Source: Marinobacterium sp.
Lineage (GTDB): Bacteria > Pseudomonadota > Gammaproteobacteria > Pseudomonadales > Balneatricaceae
DNA: 64,000 nucleotides
Assembly: GCA_030602245.1 (NCBI GenBank)
Contig: JAUWAC010000012.1
Span: 26,603-90,602 of the forward strand
Direction of reading: 5' to 3'
The translations under genes and the position numbers were made by a program. The notes beneath the pieces were generated by a model. That model was given only the letters and a program-made list of their open reading frames with translations, was not told the origin of the DNA and did not search any database. Below, piece by piece: positions 8,896 to 20,094 of this stretch (positions are counted from its first letter, which is position 1; each line of letters starts with the position of its first letter).

Positions 8896-9330
8896 GTGAA
8901 CAAGTTCGCTGCTAAAGCTGTGAAGGTGCTGGGTGCACTGGGTCTGGGACTGGCGCTGGCCGGCGTCGTTCAGGCTGCTGTCAACGAAGAAGAGATCATC
9001 AAGCGGATCGAGCCGGTCGGCAACGTCTGCGTCGAAGGTGACGAGACCTGTGGTTCCGCTGCGGCGGCACCGGCGGCTGCGGCTGCAGGTGGTCGCACCG
9101 GCGAAAGCATCTACAACGGCAAGTGCGCAGCCTGCCACGGCAGCGGCGTACTGGGTGCACCGAAGTTCGGCACCAACGAAATGGCGCAGCGTCTGGAAGA
9201 GAAAGGTATGGAAACACTGCTGAGCCACGCCATCAACGGCTTCAATGCGATGCCGCCGAAAGGCACCTGTGCCGACTGCTCGGACGACGAGATCAAGGCC
9301 ACCATCGAGTACATGCTGGAAGGCTCCTGA
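8896..9330 (+). CDS. Cytochrome c5-family periplasmic electron carrier
   Basis: A small mono-haem cytochrome c. The start is taken at the GTG at 8896 because GAGAGG at 8882-8887 is 8 bases away from it but only 2 bases from the in-frame GTG at 8890. A signal peptide (NKFAAKAVKVLGALGLGLALAGVVQA) is followed by an Ala-rich linker and the haem site CAACH. The axial Met is probably in FNAMPPKG, and the extra CADC pair typical of cytochrome c5 follows. It would shuttle electrons in the periplasm between respiratory complexes. A bidirectional terminator separates it from rep. Confidence 0.93.
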   Translation: MNKFAAKAVKVLGALGLGLALAGVVQAAVNEEEIIKRIEPVGNVCVEGDETCGSAAAAPAAAAAGGRTGESIYNGKCAACHGSGVLGAPKFGTNEMAQRLEEKGMETLLSHAINGFNAMPPKGTCADCSDDEIKATIEYMLEGS

Positions 9331-9354
9331 TTCAGGTCGCCTGACCGGCATACG

Positions 9355-9383
9355 AAAAGGCCACCTTCATCGGGTGGCCTTTT
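9355..9383. terminator. Bidirectional terminator between cytochrome c5 and rep
   Basis: AAAAGGCCACC (9355-9365) pairs with GGTGGCCTTTT (9373-9383) around a 7-base loop. A and T tracts on both sides serve the two convergent genes. Confidence 0.92.
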
Positions 9384-9387
9384 CTGT

Positions 9388-11403
9388 TTACAGGTCGTCG
9401 AACATGCCCTTGAGGCTGTTCAGCGTGGCATTGCCGCGCGCCCGGTTCTGCGCCGGACTGGCCGGCCCCAGACCCTCGATCTCCAGATCCTCCTGCGGCA
9501 ATTCCTCGAGAAAACGGCTCGGTGCACACTCCACCTCTTCACCGAACTGCCGCCGCTTCTTCGCCAGGGTCATCGTCAGCGTGCGCTGCGCCCGCGTAAT
9601 GCCCACGTAGGCGAGGCGGCGCTCCTCCTCGATGGTGTCGGTCTCGATGCTGTTGCGATGGGGCAGCAGCTCCTCTTCCATCCCCATCAGAAAGACATGC
9701 GGGAACTCGAGCCCCTTGCTGGCATGCAGCGTCATCAGCTGCACCCGGTCGGAGTCATCCTCCTCTTCCTGGCGGTTCATCAGATCGAGCAGGACAAGGC
9801 GCGCAATCGCCTCTTCAATGCCGGCGTCCGGGTCGTCCTCCTGCAGCCGCTCCAGCGTCGAGCGCAGTGAGTCGACGAGGAACCAGACGTTCTGAATCCG
9901 CTTTTCCGCCACCGCGTCGCTGGAGCAGTTCTGGCGAATCCAGTCCTCGTATTCGATCTCGGCGATCAGATCACGGATCGATGCGATGGCATCGCCGCGA
10001 CAGCACTGCTCGTACAGACGCTCCAGCATCTGGCAGAAGCGGCGCAGCCGTTCCACCGCTTTCGCCGGCAACTGCTGCTCCAGCCCGATCTCGGCGCAGG
10101 CCGCGAACAGGCTGATATGGCGCTCGGATGCGTACTGGCCGAGCTTTTCCAGCGTGCTGGGGCCGATCTCGCGGCGCGGCAGATTGACGATGCGCAGGAA
10201 GGCGTTGTCGTCATCGTGGTTGACCAGCACCTTGAGGTAGCACATCAGATCCTTGATCTCGGCGCGGGCAAAAAACGAGGTGCCGCCGTTCAGTTTGTAG
10301 GGCACCTGATAGCTCTGCAGCTTCATTTCCAGCAGTCGTGACTGGTGGTTACCGCGGTACAGCACGGCAAAGTCACGAAACGGCACTTTCTCGCGCAGGT
10401 GTCGATCGAGAATCTCGGTGGCGATGCGGTCGCACTCGGCCTCTTCGTTTCGGCAGTGGATAACGCGCAGCGGATCGCCGTAGCCCATCTCGCTCCACAG
10501 CGTCTTGTCGAATACGTGTGGGTTATTGGCGATCAGCGTGTTGGCCGCTTTCAGAATCCGACTCGTGGAACGGTAGTTCTGCTCCAGCTTGACCACCTTC
10601 AGACTCGGGAAGTCCTCCTGCAGCTGGGCCAGATTTTCCGGCCGCGCGCCGCGCCAGGCGTAGATCGACTGGTCGTCGTCGCCGACCACGGTCAGGGCAC
10701 CACGGTGGCCGACCAGCTGACGCACCAGTCGATATTGCGACAGGTTGGTGTCCTGATACTCATCCACCAGCAGGTAGCGAATCCGGTTCTGCCAGCGTTC
10801 GAGCACATCCGCATGCGCGGCGAACAGCCGCACCGGCACCAGTATCAGGTCATCGAAGTCGACCGCGTTGTAGGCGCGCAGATGGCGGTTGTACGCCTCG
10901 TAGGCGCGGGCACAGAGGATCTCCTGCGGCCCCGCGGCCAGTTCCAGCGCCTGCTGCGGCTCGACCATATCGTTTTTCCAGCTCGAGATCTGGTGCTGCA
11001 CCATCTGCACATGATCCGGGTCCTCGTCGTGGTGCAGCAGCAGGTCGCGCAGCAGCGCCTTGCTGTCCTGATCGTCGAAGATCGAGAAGCCCGGTTTGAA
11101 GCCCAGCGCCTTGTGCTCACGACGGATGATATTCAGCCCCAGATTGTGGAACGTGGACACGGTCAGGCCTCGGCTGGCCTTGCCCTGAATCAGGTTGCCG
11201 ACACGCTCCTTCATCTCGCGGGCGGCCTTGTTGGTAAAGGTGACAGCCGCGATGTGGCGCGCCTCGATACCGCACTCCTGCACCAGGTAGGCGATCTTGC
11301 GCGTAATCACGCTGGTCTTGCCGGAGCCGGCGCCGGCCAACACCAGCAGGGGGCCGCCAATGTAATGAACCGCCTCCCGCTGACGGGGGTTCAACCTGCT
11401 CAT
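9388..11403 (-). CDS. rep: ATP-dependent DNA helicase Rep
   Basis: 671 residues, the normal length for Rep. It is an SF1A helicase that moves 3' to 5' on single-stranded DNA and clears proteins ahead of replication forks. Motifs in order: Q motif LNPRQREAVHYIGGPLLVLAGAGSGKTSVI (Walker A), TFTNKAAREMKER, VDEYQDTN (Walker B), GDDDQSIYAWRGA, QNYRST, TLHASKGLEFPHVF and VGITRAQRTL. The N-terminus MSRLNPRQREAV and absence of a UvrD-type C-terminus favour Rep over UvrD. It is single-gene, with its own terminator at 9355-9383. Confidence 0.96.
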   Translation of the reverse strand: MSRLNPRQREAVHYIGGPLLVLAGAGSGKTSVITRKIAYLVQECGIEARHIAAVTFTNKAAREMKERVGNLIQGKASRGLTVSTFHNLGLNIIRREHKALGFKPGFSIFDDQDSKALLRDLLLHHDEDPDHVQMVQHQISSWKNDMVEPQQALELAAGPQEILCARAYEAYNRHLRAYNAVDFDDLILVPVRLFAAHADVLERWQNRIRYLLVDEYQDTNLSQYRLVRQLVGHRGALTVVGDDDQSIYAWRGARPENLAQLQEDFPSLKVVKLEQNYRSTSRILKAANTLIANNPHVFDKTLWSEMGYGDPLRVIHCRNEEAECDRIATEILDRHLREKVPFRDFAVLYRGNHQSRLLEMKLQSYQVPYKLNGGTSFFARAEIKDLMCYLKVLVNHDDDNAFLRIVNLPRREIGPSTLEKLGQYASERHISLFAACAEIGLEQQLPAKAVERLRRFCQMLERLYEQCCRGDAIASIRDLIAEIEYEDWIRQNCSSDAVAEKRIQNVWFLVDSLRSTLERLQEDDPDAGIEEAIARLVLLDLMNRQEEEDDSDRVQLMTLHASKGLEFPHVFLMGMEEELLPHRNSIETDTIEEERRLAYVGITRAQRTLTMTLAKKRRQFGEEVECAPSRFLEELPQEDLEIEGLGPASPAQNRARGNATLNSLKGMFDDL

Positions 11404-11519
11404 AGCACCTCAAATAGTTCTAAACATTGCCTGATGACGGCCGATTACTGCTTTAGGTCCGTCTGCAGCCTGAAACAGGACGGATTGCCTAAGACACTGA
11501 TACACAACGAATAAAACGT

Positions 11520-11549
11520 TTGTTTTAAGCCGGAATTTTCCGTGATAAT
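11520..11549 (+). promoter_or_regulatory. Probable sigma-70 promoter for the GGDEF/EAL gene
   Basis: TTGTTT (11520-11525), an 18-bp spacer and GATAAT (11544-11549), about 100 bp upstream of the chosen start. A GC hairpin (GCCCCG/CGGGGGC, near 11557-11573) would lie in the untranslated leader. Confidence 0.5.
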
Positions 11550-11651
11550 CTGGCTCGGCCCCGGACTCGGGGGCTTCATTATCGCATGTCACTGGCGATA
11601 TTGAGAGCACCCATGCCGCCGTACCGACAGCAGTTTCAAAAGGACCGGCAC

Positions 11652-13355
11652 ATGCTGGCAGTAGAACAGGCAACAGACACCGAGGAGCAGACGCTACTGC
11701 TTCTGGACCCGACAGCACGGCTCGAACCGTTGCTGCAGGCGGCGCTTCGAGAGTCGGACGGCTTTCGCACGGTACTGTGCCATTCCGCTGCGGAAGTCGA
11801 ACTGCATGCTGACTCGAAAGTCCTGCTGCTGTGCTACACCGATGACCGCACCGCGCTCACCCAACTGATCGATCGCCTCCAGCTCAGCTATCCCGGATTA
11901 CCGGTCATTCTGTTTCATGACGACCCGGTCGATGCCGACCCGGCACTGCTGGTGCGCCAGCCACTGATCGACCAGATCTCGCTGACCAGTTTCAGCCGTG
12001 AGCTGCTGTTGCGCTCGCTGCGCTACGCCCAGTGCACCCGCCGCAGCCAGGATGCCCTGGCCCAGCTCAAGCAGACCGACCCGCTGACCGGCGTCGGCAA
12101 CCGGCAGTACTTTTACAAGGCGCTGCTCAACGAGCTTGAGCAGTTCGACCAGCTGGCGCTGATCAACATCGATATCGACGGCTTCAGCCGCTTCAACCAC
12201 GAATACGGTCACGATGCCGGCGACGAAGTGGTGCTGGAACTGAGTCGGCGCCTGAAACAGTGTCCCGGCGCGTGCCATCTGTCACGCATCGGCAGTGACG
12301 AATTTGCCCTGATTCTGCCGGTCCCCGAGCCGGATGTCGTCGAACACCGGGCCGAAGGCGCCATTGCCGAGCTGATCGGGCTGCTGCTGCCGAGCTATCG
12401 CGTCGGCGACAGCGAGCAGGCACTGAGTTGCAGTATCGGCGCGGCGTTCTCGCCACAGCACAGCCGTGAATTCGATACGCTGATCAAACAGGCGGGGCTG
12501 GCACGGCTGCGCGCCAAGGAACAGAGCGGCCACAGCTACGCGATCTTCGATACCCGGCTCGATCAGGATAACCAACCCGGGATTACGCTGGAGCCGGAAC
12601 TCTGGCGCGCGCTGCAGAAAGAGGAGTTCGTACTGCACTACCAGCCGCGCATCGACCTGCGCACCGGCTGCATCACCGGTGCGGAGGCGCTGATCCGCTG
12701 GGAGCACCCGGAGCGTGGTCTGATCCGCCCGGACGAGTTCATTCCGGCGTGCGAGCAATCCGGTCTGATCGTGCCGATCGGCTACTGGGTGATTCAGCGC
12801 GCAGGGCGCGACATGAAGCTGATCCGCGAGGCCGGTCTGCTGGGACATATCGGCGTCAATCTGTCGTTCCGCCAGTTCCAGGACAGCTATCTCGCCCGCA
12901 CCATCGAACGGATGATCGGCCAGTTCGGCATCGATACCTCGATGCTCGAGTTCGAGCTGACGGAAACCGCCCTGTTCAGCGACGAGGCTCATGTGCAGCA
13001 GTGCATTCAGGCCATCAGCGCACTGGGCGTTGATTTCTCGCTCGACGATTTCGGTACCGGCTATTCCTCGTTCTCACTGCTGCAGAAGCTGCCGATCACA
13101 ACACTGAAAATCGACAAGTCGTTCATCGCCGGCGTGCCCGGCAATCCGGATGATGAGGAGATCGTGCGTGCGATCATCAGCCTCGCCCACAACCTGCAAA
13201 AGAGCGTCATTGCCGAGGGCGTGGAAACCAAATCCCAGCTCGAATTCCTCATCAAACAGGACTGTGATCAGGTGCAGGGGTATTTCTTCAGTCCCCCGGT
13301 CAGCCTCGAGCTGTTCCTGAAAATGCTCAGTGCCAACCAGCTGCAGGCACGTTGA
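11652..13355 (+). CDS. GGDEF-EAL protein with degenerate cyclase site
   Basis: The frame is open from an ATG at 11586, but AGGA (11641-11644) is placed 7 bases before the ATG at 11652, which gives 567 residues and is preferred. The N-terminal part (about 1-125) looks like a receiver-type alpha/beta domain without a clear phospho-acceptor site. The GGDEF domain has the signature GSDEF (about 214-218) and no RxxD inhibitory site, so cyclase activity is doubtful although NIDIDGFSRFN is kept. The EAL domain is complete: [51 protein letters not shown]. Likely a c-di-GMP phosphodiesterase with a GGDEF-like regulatory domain. No membrane segment. Confidence 0.92.
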   Translation: MLAVEQATDTEEQTLLLLDPTARLEPLLQAALRESDGFRTVLCHSAAEVELHADSKVLLLCYTDDRTALTQLIDRLQLSYPGLPVILFHDDPVDADPALLVRQPLIDQISLTSFSRELLLRSLRYAQCTRRSQDALAQLKQTDPLTGVGNRQYFYKALLNELEQFDQLALINIDIDGFSRFNHEYGHDAGDEVVLELSRRLKQCPGACHLSRIGSDEFALILPVPEPDVVEHRAEGAIAELIGLLLPSYRVGDSEQALSCSIGAAFSPQHSREFDTLIKQAGLARLRAKEQSGHSYAIFDTRLDQDNQPGITLEPELWRALQKEEFVLHYQPRIDLRTGCITGAEALIRWEHPERGLIRPDEFIPACEQSGLIVPIGYWVIQRAGRDMKLIREAGLLGHIGVNLSFRQFQDSYLARTIERMIGQFGIDTSMLEFELTETALFSDEAHVQQCIQAISALGVDFSLDDFGTGYSSFSLLQKLPITTLKIDKSFIAGVPGNPDDEEIVRAIISLAHNLQKSVIAEGVETKSQLEFLIKQDCDQVQGYFFSPPVSLELFLKMLSANQLQAR

Positions 13356-13361
13356 CCGCCG

Positions 13362-14864
13362 TCATAGCGGCGCCCACTGCCCCCGAAACATCAGCGCCTC
13401 CAGCAGGTGCGTCTCCTGCACATCAGGACTCTGCTCCAGATCCGCCAGCGTTCGCGCCACCCTTAACAGACGATGGCAGGCCCGGGCCGAAATATGATGC
13501 CGCGCCATGACCTGCGCCAGCAGGGTGCGTGCCGACGCCGGCAGCACGCAGTGCCGCTCCAGCTCGGCGCCTGCCAGATCCCGATTGACGCAGCCCTGTC
13601 GCGCCAGCTGCTGCGCCTGTGCCGCCATCACCCGCGCCCGCACCACGTCGCTGGACTCGGCCGGGGCAGCGGGTGTCAGCAGCTCCTGCGGGCTCAGCGC
13701 CGGCACACTCAGCTGCAGGTCGATCCGATCCAGCAGCGGCCCCGAAATACGCTGCTGATAGCGCTGAATCTGCTCGGGTGAGCACTGGCAGCGCTCGGTA
13801 CCGTCAGCGTGGTAGCCGCAGGGGCAGGGGTTCATCGCAGCCACCAGCTGGAAACGGGCCGGATAGCGGGTGGAGCGTGCCGCCCGGGAAATCAGGATCT
13901 CGCCGGTTTCCAGCGGTTCGCGCAGCACCTCCAGCACCCGGCGCGGAAACTCCGGCAGCTCATCGAGGAACAGCACGCCCTGATGGGACAGCGAGATTTC
14001 CCCCGGCCGTGGCCGACCGCCGCCGCCCACCAGCGCCACCGCCGATGCGGTATGGTGCGGTGTGCGAAACGGCCGCTGCCCGGCGCAGATCGCCTCGACC
14101 GGCAGCCCGGCGACCGAATGCACCGCGGCGACGGCAAGGCGCTCCTGCTGCGACAGCGGCGGCAGCAGTCCGGGCAAGCGCGCCGCCAGCATGCTTTTGC
14201 CACTGCCCGGTGGCCCGTGCAGCAGCAGATTATGCTGCCCGGCCGCCGCGACCTCGAGCGCCCGGCGCGCCTGCAGCTGCCCCCGCACATCGCACAGATC
14301 CGGCATCCCGGCCCGCTCTGCCGACACGGGACGTGGCCGATGCGGGCACAGACGTTCGCCGCCACGCAGATGTTCGCACAGCTGCAGCAGATGGCTGACC
14401 GCCAATACCTCGGTCCCCGCCAGTGCGGCTTCATCCGCATTGTCGGCCGGCGCGATCAGTGCACGCCCCGCTCTGGTGCAGGCAACCGACACCGGCAGTG
14501 CGCCGGTCACCGCGCGCACGCTGCCGGACAGCGCCAGCTCACCGATCACCTCGTAGTGATCAAGACTGTCGACCTTGAGCTGGCCCGAAGCCAGCAGGAT
14601 GCCGAGCGCAATCGGCAGATCGTAGCGCCCACCCTCCTTGGGCAGGTCGGCCGGTGCAAGATTGATCGTGATGCGACGTTGCGGAAAATCGAAGCCGGCG
14701 GTGATCAGCGCACTGCGCACCCGCTCACGGCTTTCCTTTACGGCGGTTTCCGGCAACCCGACGATCGACAGCGAGGGCAGTCCGCCGGAGAGATGGACCT
14801 CGACAGCCACAGCCGGCGCTTCGACGCCGAGCTGGGCCCGGGTGTGGATAATGGCTAGCGACAT
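13362..14864 (-). CDS. ComM/YifB-family AAA+ ATPase (Mg-chelatase-like)
   Basis: 500 residues. The N-terminal domain (about 1-170) has the Lon-protease-like fold of this family (VEVHLSGGLPSLSIVGLPETAVKESRERVRSAL). The AAA+ core has Walker A GPPGSGKSMLAARLPG and Walker B VLFLDELPEF; a CPCG...CQCSPEQIQRY zinc-like segment and a C-terminal Mg-chelatase domain follow. In Vibrio ComM is a hexameric helicase that promotes branch migration during natural transformation; YifB in other bacteria is less studied. It is followed downstream by the GGDEF/EAL gene in convergent orientation and lies 32 bp after ubiK on the same strand, an arrangement common in gammaproteobacteria. Confidence 0.94.
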   Translation of the reverse strand: MSLAIIHTRAQLGVEAPAVAVEVHLSGGLPSLSIVGLPETAVKESRERVRSALITAGFDFPQRRITINLAPADLPKEGGRYDLPIALGILLASGQLKVDSLDHYEVIGELALSGSVRAVTGALPVSVACTRAGRALIAPADNADEAALAGTEVLAVSHLLQLCEHLRGGERLCPHRPRPVSAERAGMPDLCDVRGQLQARRALEVAAAGQHNLLLHGPPGSGKSMLAARLPGLLPPLSQQERLAVAAVHSVAGLPVEAICAGQRPFRTPHHTASAVALVGGGGRPRPGEISLSHQGVLFLDELPEFPRRVLEVLREPLETGEILISRAARSTRYPARFQLVAAMNPCPCGYHADGTERCQCSPEQIQRYQQRISGPLLDRIDLQLSVPALSPQELLTPAAPAESSDVVRARVMAAQAQQLARQGCVNRDLAGAELERHCVLPASARTLLAQVMARHHISARACHRLLRVARTLADLEQSPDVQETHLLEALMFRGQWAPL

Positions 14865-14896
14865 GACTCCGTCCCTGGGTCATGGCGGCGCAAGTG

Positions 14897-15184
14897 TTAC
14901 TCGGCCGCGTTATCGGAGGCCGGGGCCGGAGTGTCCGGCCCGGTCTTGTTCTGTTCCAGTTCAGCAACGCGCTGCTCAAGCGTTTCGACCAGCTCGCGGG
15001 TGCGCGCCAGCACGGCGCTCTGAGCATCGAATTCATCCCGCGTGACCAGATCCAGTCGCGCGAAGGTGCTCTGCACTACGCTGCGAATCTGCTGCTGCAT
15101 CTCGCGCTGGCCGGGCAGTTCCGGCGCGCCCTCGAACAGCTGGCTGAACTGGTGGGTAAGAGTGTCTATCAGTTTCTGGCGCAT
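14897..15184 (-). CDS. ubiK: UbiK/YqiC (BMFP) ubiquinone biosynthesis accessory factor
   Basis: 95 residues. An amphipathic N-terminal helix (MRQKLIDTLTHQFSQLFEG) is followed by a C-terminal coiled coil (EFDAQSAVLARTRELVETLEQRVAELEQ), the form of the BMFP/YqiC family. UbiK binds UbiJ and lipids in the multiprotein complex that makes ubiquinone aerobically. It lies just upstream of the comM-like gene on the same strand and divergent from the PII-amtB operon, an arrangement found in many gammaproteobacteria. Confidence 0.9.
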   Translation of the reverse strand: MRQKLIDTLTHQFSQLFEGAPELPGQREMQQQIRSVVQSTFARLDLVTRDEFDAQSAVLARTRELVETLEQRVAELEQNKTGPDTPAPASDNAAE

Positions 15185-15277
15185 CTGGTGGCAGCTCCCG
15201 TTCGGGCTCGATCGATTCTGCCTGCACTATACCGTTGAACCGTGTTTCTGTCAGTGATCCAGCCGCCATCACACCCG

Positions 15278-15295
15278 TGCACCATAAACAGGCAT
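15278..15295 (+). promoter_or_regulatory. Possible NtrC binding site
   Basis: TGCACC (15278-15283), five bases, then CAGGCAT resembles the NtrC consensus TGCACC-N5-TGGTGCA in its left half only. A second TGCAC half-site is at 15308. They are about 100-130 bp upstream of the sigma-54 element, the usual distance for an enhancer. The match is partial. Confidence 0.35.
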
Positions 15296-15409
15296 GCCCT
15301 ATATCAGTGCACAAAAATCGACCAGTTTCGCCAATCCCGCCCGCCCCAGCGCCTGTTTATTCTGTGTTCAATTATTTTAAGCATATGAAATAAAAGAGCT
15401 TTTCATTAG

Positions 15410-15843
<434 letters not shown>

Positions 15844-15892
15844 TCCATTCCACGTTTCAAGACGCTGCAAGGCCTGATGGAGGGCTAATCCA

Positions 15893-17152
<1,260 letters not shown>

Positions 17153-17175
17153 TCCCGACCCGGTAACGGGAACGC

Positions 17176-17202
17176 GAGGGAGCCCTGACGGGCTCCCTCT
17201 TT
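17176..17202 (+). terminator. Terminator after amtB
   Basis: GAGGGAGCCC (17176-17185), loop TGAC, GGGCTCCCTC (17190-17199), then TTT. It is a perfect 10-bp stem 23 bp after the amtB stop, so the second PII gene probably needs its own promoter. Confidence 0.9.
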
Positions 17203-17260
17203 GCGTTTTCAGCCGCGCCTGCTGCGCGCGCCTGCTGCGTATGCGTAAGTCCATGATTGA

Positions 17261-17683
<423 letters not shown>

Positions 17684-17721
17684 ACAGCGCCGGCTCGCAG
17701 GGAACGCAACACTGGATCAAC

Positions 17722-17753
17722 GCAATATTGCAGCCATTTGGCTGCAATATTGC
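17722..17753. promoter_or_regulatory. Twin palindromic boxes before the PAS-GGDEF-EAL gene
   Basis: GCAATATTGCAGCC (17722-17735), ATTT, GGCTGCAATATTGC (17740-17753) is a perfect 14-bp inverted repeat. Each arm contains GCAATATTGC, itself a perfect 10-bp palindrome, with centres 22 bp apart, about two helix turns. No T-tract follows. This fits a dimeric regulator binding twice on one face of the DNA better than a terminator for the PII gene that ends at 17683, though a terminator is possible. The start of the next gene is 57 bp away. Confidence 0.55.
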
Positions 17754-17809
17754 ACTTTGAACCGGGTTTGTTAGGATCGAGTGACGGCCATTTATCTGCG
17801 AGCAGTTGA

Positions 17810-19882
17810 GTGACATCCAAAGAACAAGAAACCCCGGCGCCCTCGGTTCGACTCGCCGATACGGGCAGCCCCATCGAAGCACTTGCCACCTCCCCCGTCG
17901 CGGCCTGCCTGCTCGACGCACAGGGCCACTGCATCGAGGCCAACCCCGCGTTTCTGACCCTGATTCCCGGCTTTGACGAGTGCGGTCCGCGCGATAGCCT
18001 GCTCCACAGCGAACAGGCAGCACAGCTGCTGGGCAGCCTCAAGGCCCTGACCGCCGGCACCCTCTCCTGCCAGACGCTGCAACACTACCGCATTCAGCAC
18101 GATGGCTGTGCCTGGGAACTGCAGCTGCACCTGTCGGCAGTGCCGACGGCGGGTGGCGCAGACGGGGGGCGGGTACTGGCACTGGTGCAGGATGACAGCG
18201 GTCAGCGCCAGCGCGATCTGGAGCTGAAGCAGCTGACCAACGCGGTCGAAAACAGCGGCAGCGCCATCGTCATCACCGATGCCGATGGCTCGATCCAGTA
18301 CGTCAACACACGCTTCACCGACATCACCGGTTACAGCCTCAACGAGGTCATCGGACGACAGCCGTCGTTCCTCAAGTCCGGCAACACGCCGCGCGAGGTG
18401 TATGACGAGCTCTGGTCCACGATCCGCCGTCACCACAAATGGCGCGGCACCCTGCACAACCGCCGCAAGGATGGCAGTTACTACTGGAGCCTGCAGTCGA
18501 TCTCGCCGATCCTCGACGAGAACGGCACGCTGACCAATATCGTTTCGGTCAGTGACGACATCACGCAGATCAAGGAACACCAGCAGCAGATGGAGCGGCT
18601 GGCGTTCTTCGATCCGCTGACGGACCTTGGTAACCGGCGCCACTTCCGCGACCAGCTCGAGGAGCTGCTGCGCGCCCGCAGCGACCATATCAGCGCCCTG
18701 CTGCTGCTCGATCTGGACCATTTCAAGAAGATCAACGACACCATGGGGCACGAGGCGGGCGATACCCTGCTGCGCACCGTGGCCAACCGGCTGCGCTTCT
18801 GCATCAACGCCCCGCACTCGGTGTACCGGCTCGGGGGCGACGAGTTCACGGTACTGCTGACCGATCTCAATTCGATCGACCGCATCCGCGACTATGCCGA
18901 CGACATCATCGAGCTGCTGGCCCAACCGCTCGATATCGGCACGCACCAGATGCAGGTGACCGTCAGCATCGGCATCACGCTGATTGGCATCGATGCGATG
19001 GACGTCAGCAGCCTGCTGCGCAATGCCGATCTGGCGATGTATCGCGCCAGGCATGTCGGCCGCAACACCTATCAGTTCTACAGCCCGGAGATGAATGCCG
19101 AGGCACGCCGGGCGCTGACGCTGGAGCACGACCTGCGCCAGGCGCTGGACCGCCGCGAATTGCAGCTGGTGTACCAGCCGCAGATCGACCTGCACAGTGG
19201 CCAGATGGTCGGCATGGAAGCGCTGCTGCGCTGGCACCATCCGATCGAGGGCGCGATCTCGCCGGTGGAATTCATCCCGATGGCCGAAGAAACCGGCCTC
19301 ATCATCCCGATCGGACGCTGGGTACTGGCGCAGGCCTGCCGCGACGCACAGCGCGTACGTGCGGCGCTGAACAGGCCGTTGCGCGTGGCGGTTAACCTGT
19401 CGGCCCGCCAGTTCGACGACCTTGGCCTTGAGCAGATGGTCCGCACCTGTCTGGCGGACACCGGGCTGCCGGCCGAGGCGCTGGAGCTGGAGATCACCGA
19501 GGGGCTGATGATGGAGAACTTCGAAACCTCGATGACGGTCCTCAGTCAGCTCAAGCGCGCCGGCGTCACGCTGGCGATCGACGACTTCGGCACCGGCTAT
19601 TCATCGCTCAGCTACCTGAAGAAAATGCCGGTCCATGTGCTCAAGATCGACCGCTCCTTCGTGCAGGACATACCGGATGACCGTGACGATCTGGCGATCA
19701 CCTCCACCATCATCCTGATGGCACGCCAGCTGGGATTGCAGGTACTGGCCGAGGGTATCGAAACCGAGGAGCAGCGCCAGTTCCTGCTCGCATCGGGCTG
19801 CCGTGTCGGTCAGGGATTCCTGTTCGACCGCCCCCTGCCGCTGCCGGAACTGCTCAAACGCTACGGCCCGGCACCGGTCTGA
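17810..19882 (+). CDS. PAS-PAS-GGDEF-EAL cyclic-di-GMP protein
   Basis: 690 residues from a GTG with no clear ribosome site. There is no membrane segment. An N-terminal PAS-like domain (about 23-125) is followed by a good PAS/PAC (about 142-260: [20 protein letters not shown]...[10 protein letters not shown]...[10 protein letters not shown]). GGDEF (342-346) has [11 protein letters not shown] intact but no RxxD site. EAL (EAL 470-472) is complete: [50 protein letters not shown]. Both activities are possible; many such dual proteins act mainly as phosphodiesterases. The PAS ligand is unknown. Confidence 0.94.
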   Translation: MTSKEQETPAPSVRLADTGSPIEALATSPVAACLLDAQGHCIEANPAFLTLIPGFDECGPRDSLLHSEQAAQLLGSLKALTAGTLSCQTLQHYRIQHDGCAWELQLHLSAVPTAGGADGGRVLALVQDDSGQRQRDLELKQLTNAVENSGSAIVITDADGSIQYVNTRFTDITGYSLNEVIGRQPSFLKSGNTPREVYDELWSTIRRHHKWRGTLHNRRKDGSYYWSLQSISPILDENGTLTNIVSVSDDITQIKEHQQQMERLAFFDPLTDLGNRRHFRDQLEELLRARSDHISALLLLDLDHFKKINDTMGHEAGDTLLRTVANRLRFCINAPHSVYRLGGDEFTVLLTDLNSIDRIRDYADDIIELLAQPLDIGTHQMQVTVSIGITLIGIDAMDVSSLLRNADLAMYRARHVGRNTYQFYSPEMNAEARRALTLEHDLRQALDRRELQLVYQPQIDLHSGQMVGMEALLRWHHPIEGAISPVEFIPMAEETGLIIPIGRWVLAQACRDAQRVRAALNRPLRVAVNLSARQFDDLGLEQMVRTCLADTGLPAEALELEITEGLMMENFETSMTVLSQLKRAGVTLAIDDFGTGYSSLSYLKKMPVHVLKIDRSFVQDIPDDRDDLAITSTIILMARQLGLQVLAEGIETEEQRQFLLASGCRVGQGFLFDRPLPLPELLKRYGPAPV

Positions 19883-20004
19883 CGCCTGCTGCGGCGCAAT
19901 ACGCTTTCCACATCAGGCCGAGCCTCACCTGTAGACTATAACCTGCTGTTTTAAAACGATAATACAGAAAACAACCACGCCACACCCCCATCCTGTCCAG
20001 AGAG

Positions 20005-20013
20005 TTATCCACA
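20005..20013 (+). promoter_or_regulatory. Perfect DnaA-box sequence
   Basis: TTATCCACA matches the DnaA consensus exactly. It stands alone in the 212-bp gap before astA, so a replication origin is not implied; it may bind DnaA or be chance. Confidence 0.3.
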
Positions 20014-20094
20014 GCTCAGGCGCTCGTTTTGGACATCCGCCGGCAGTGAACAGGTCTACACTGATGGAAAGAGCCGCCGTGGAGAGGGATCAAC

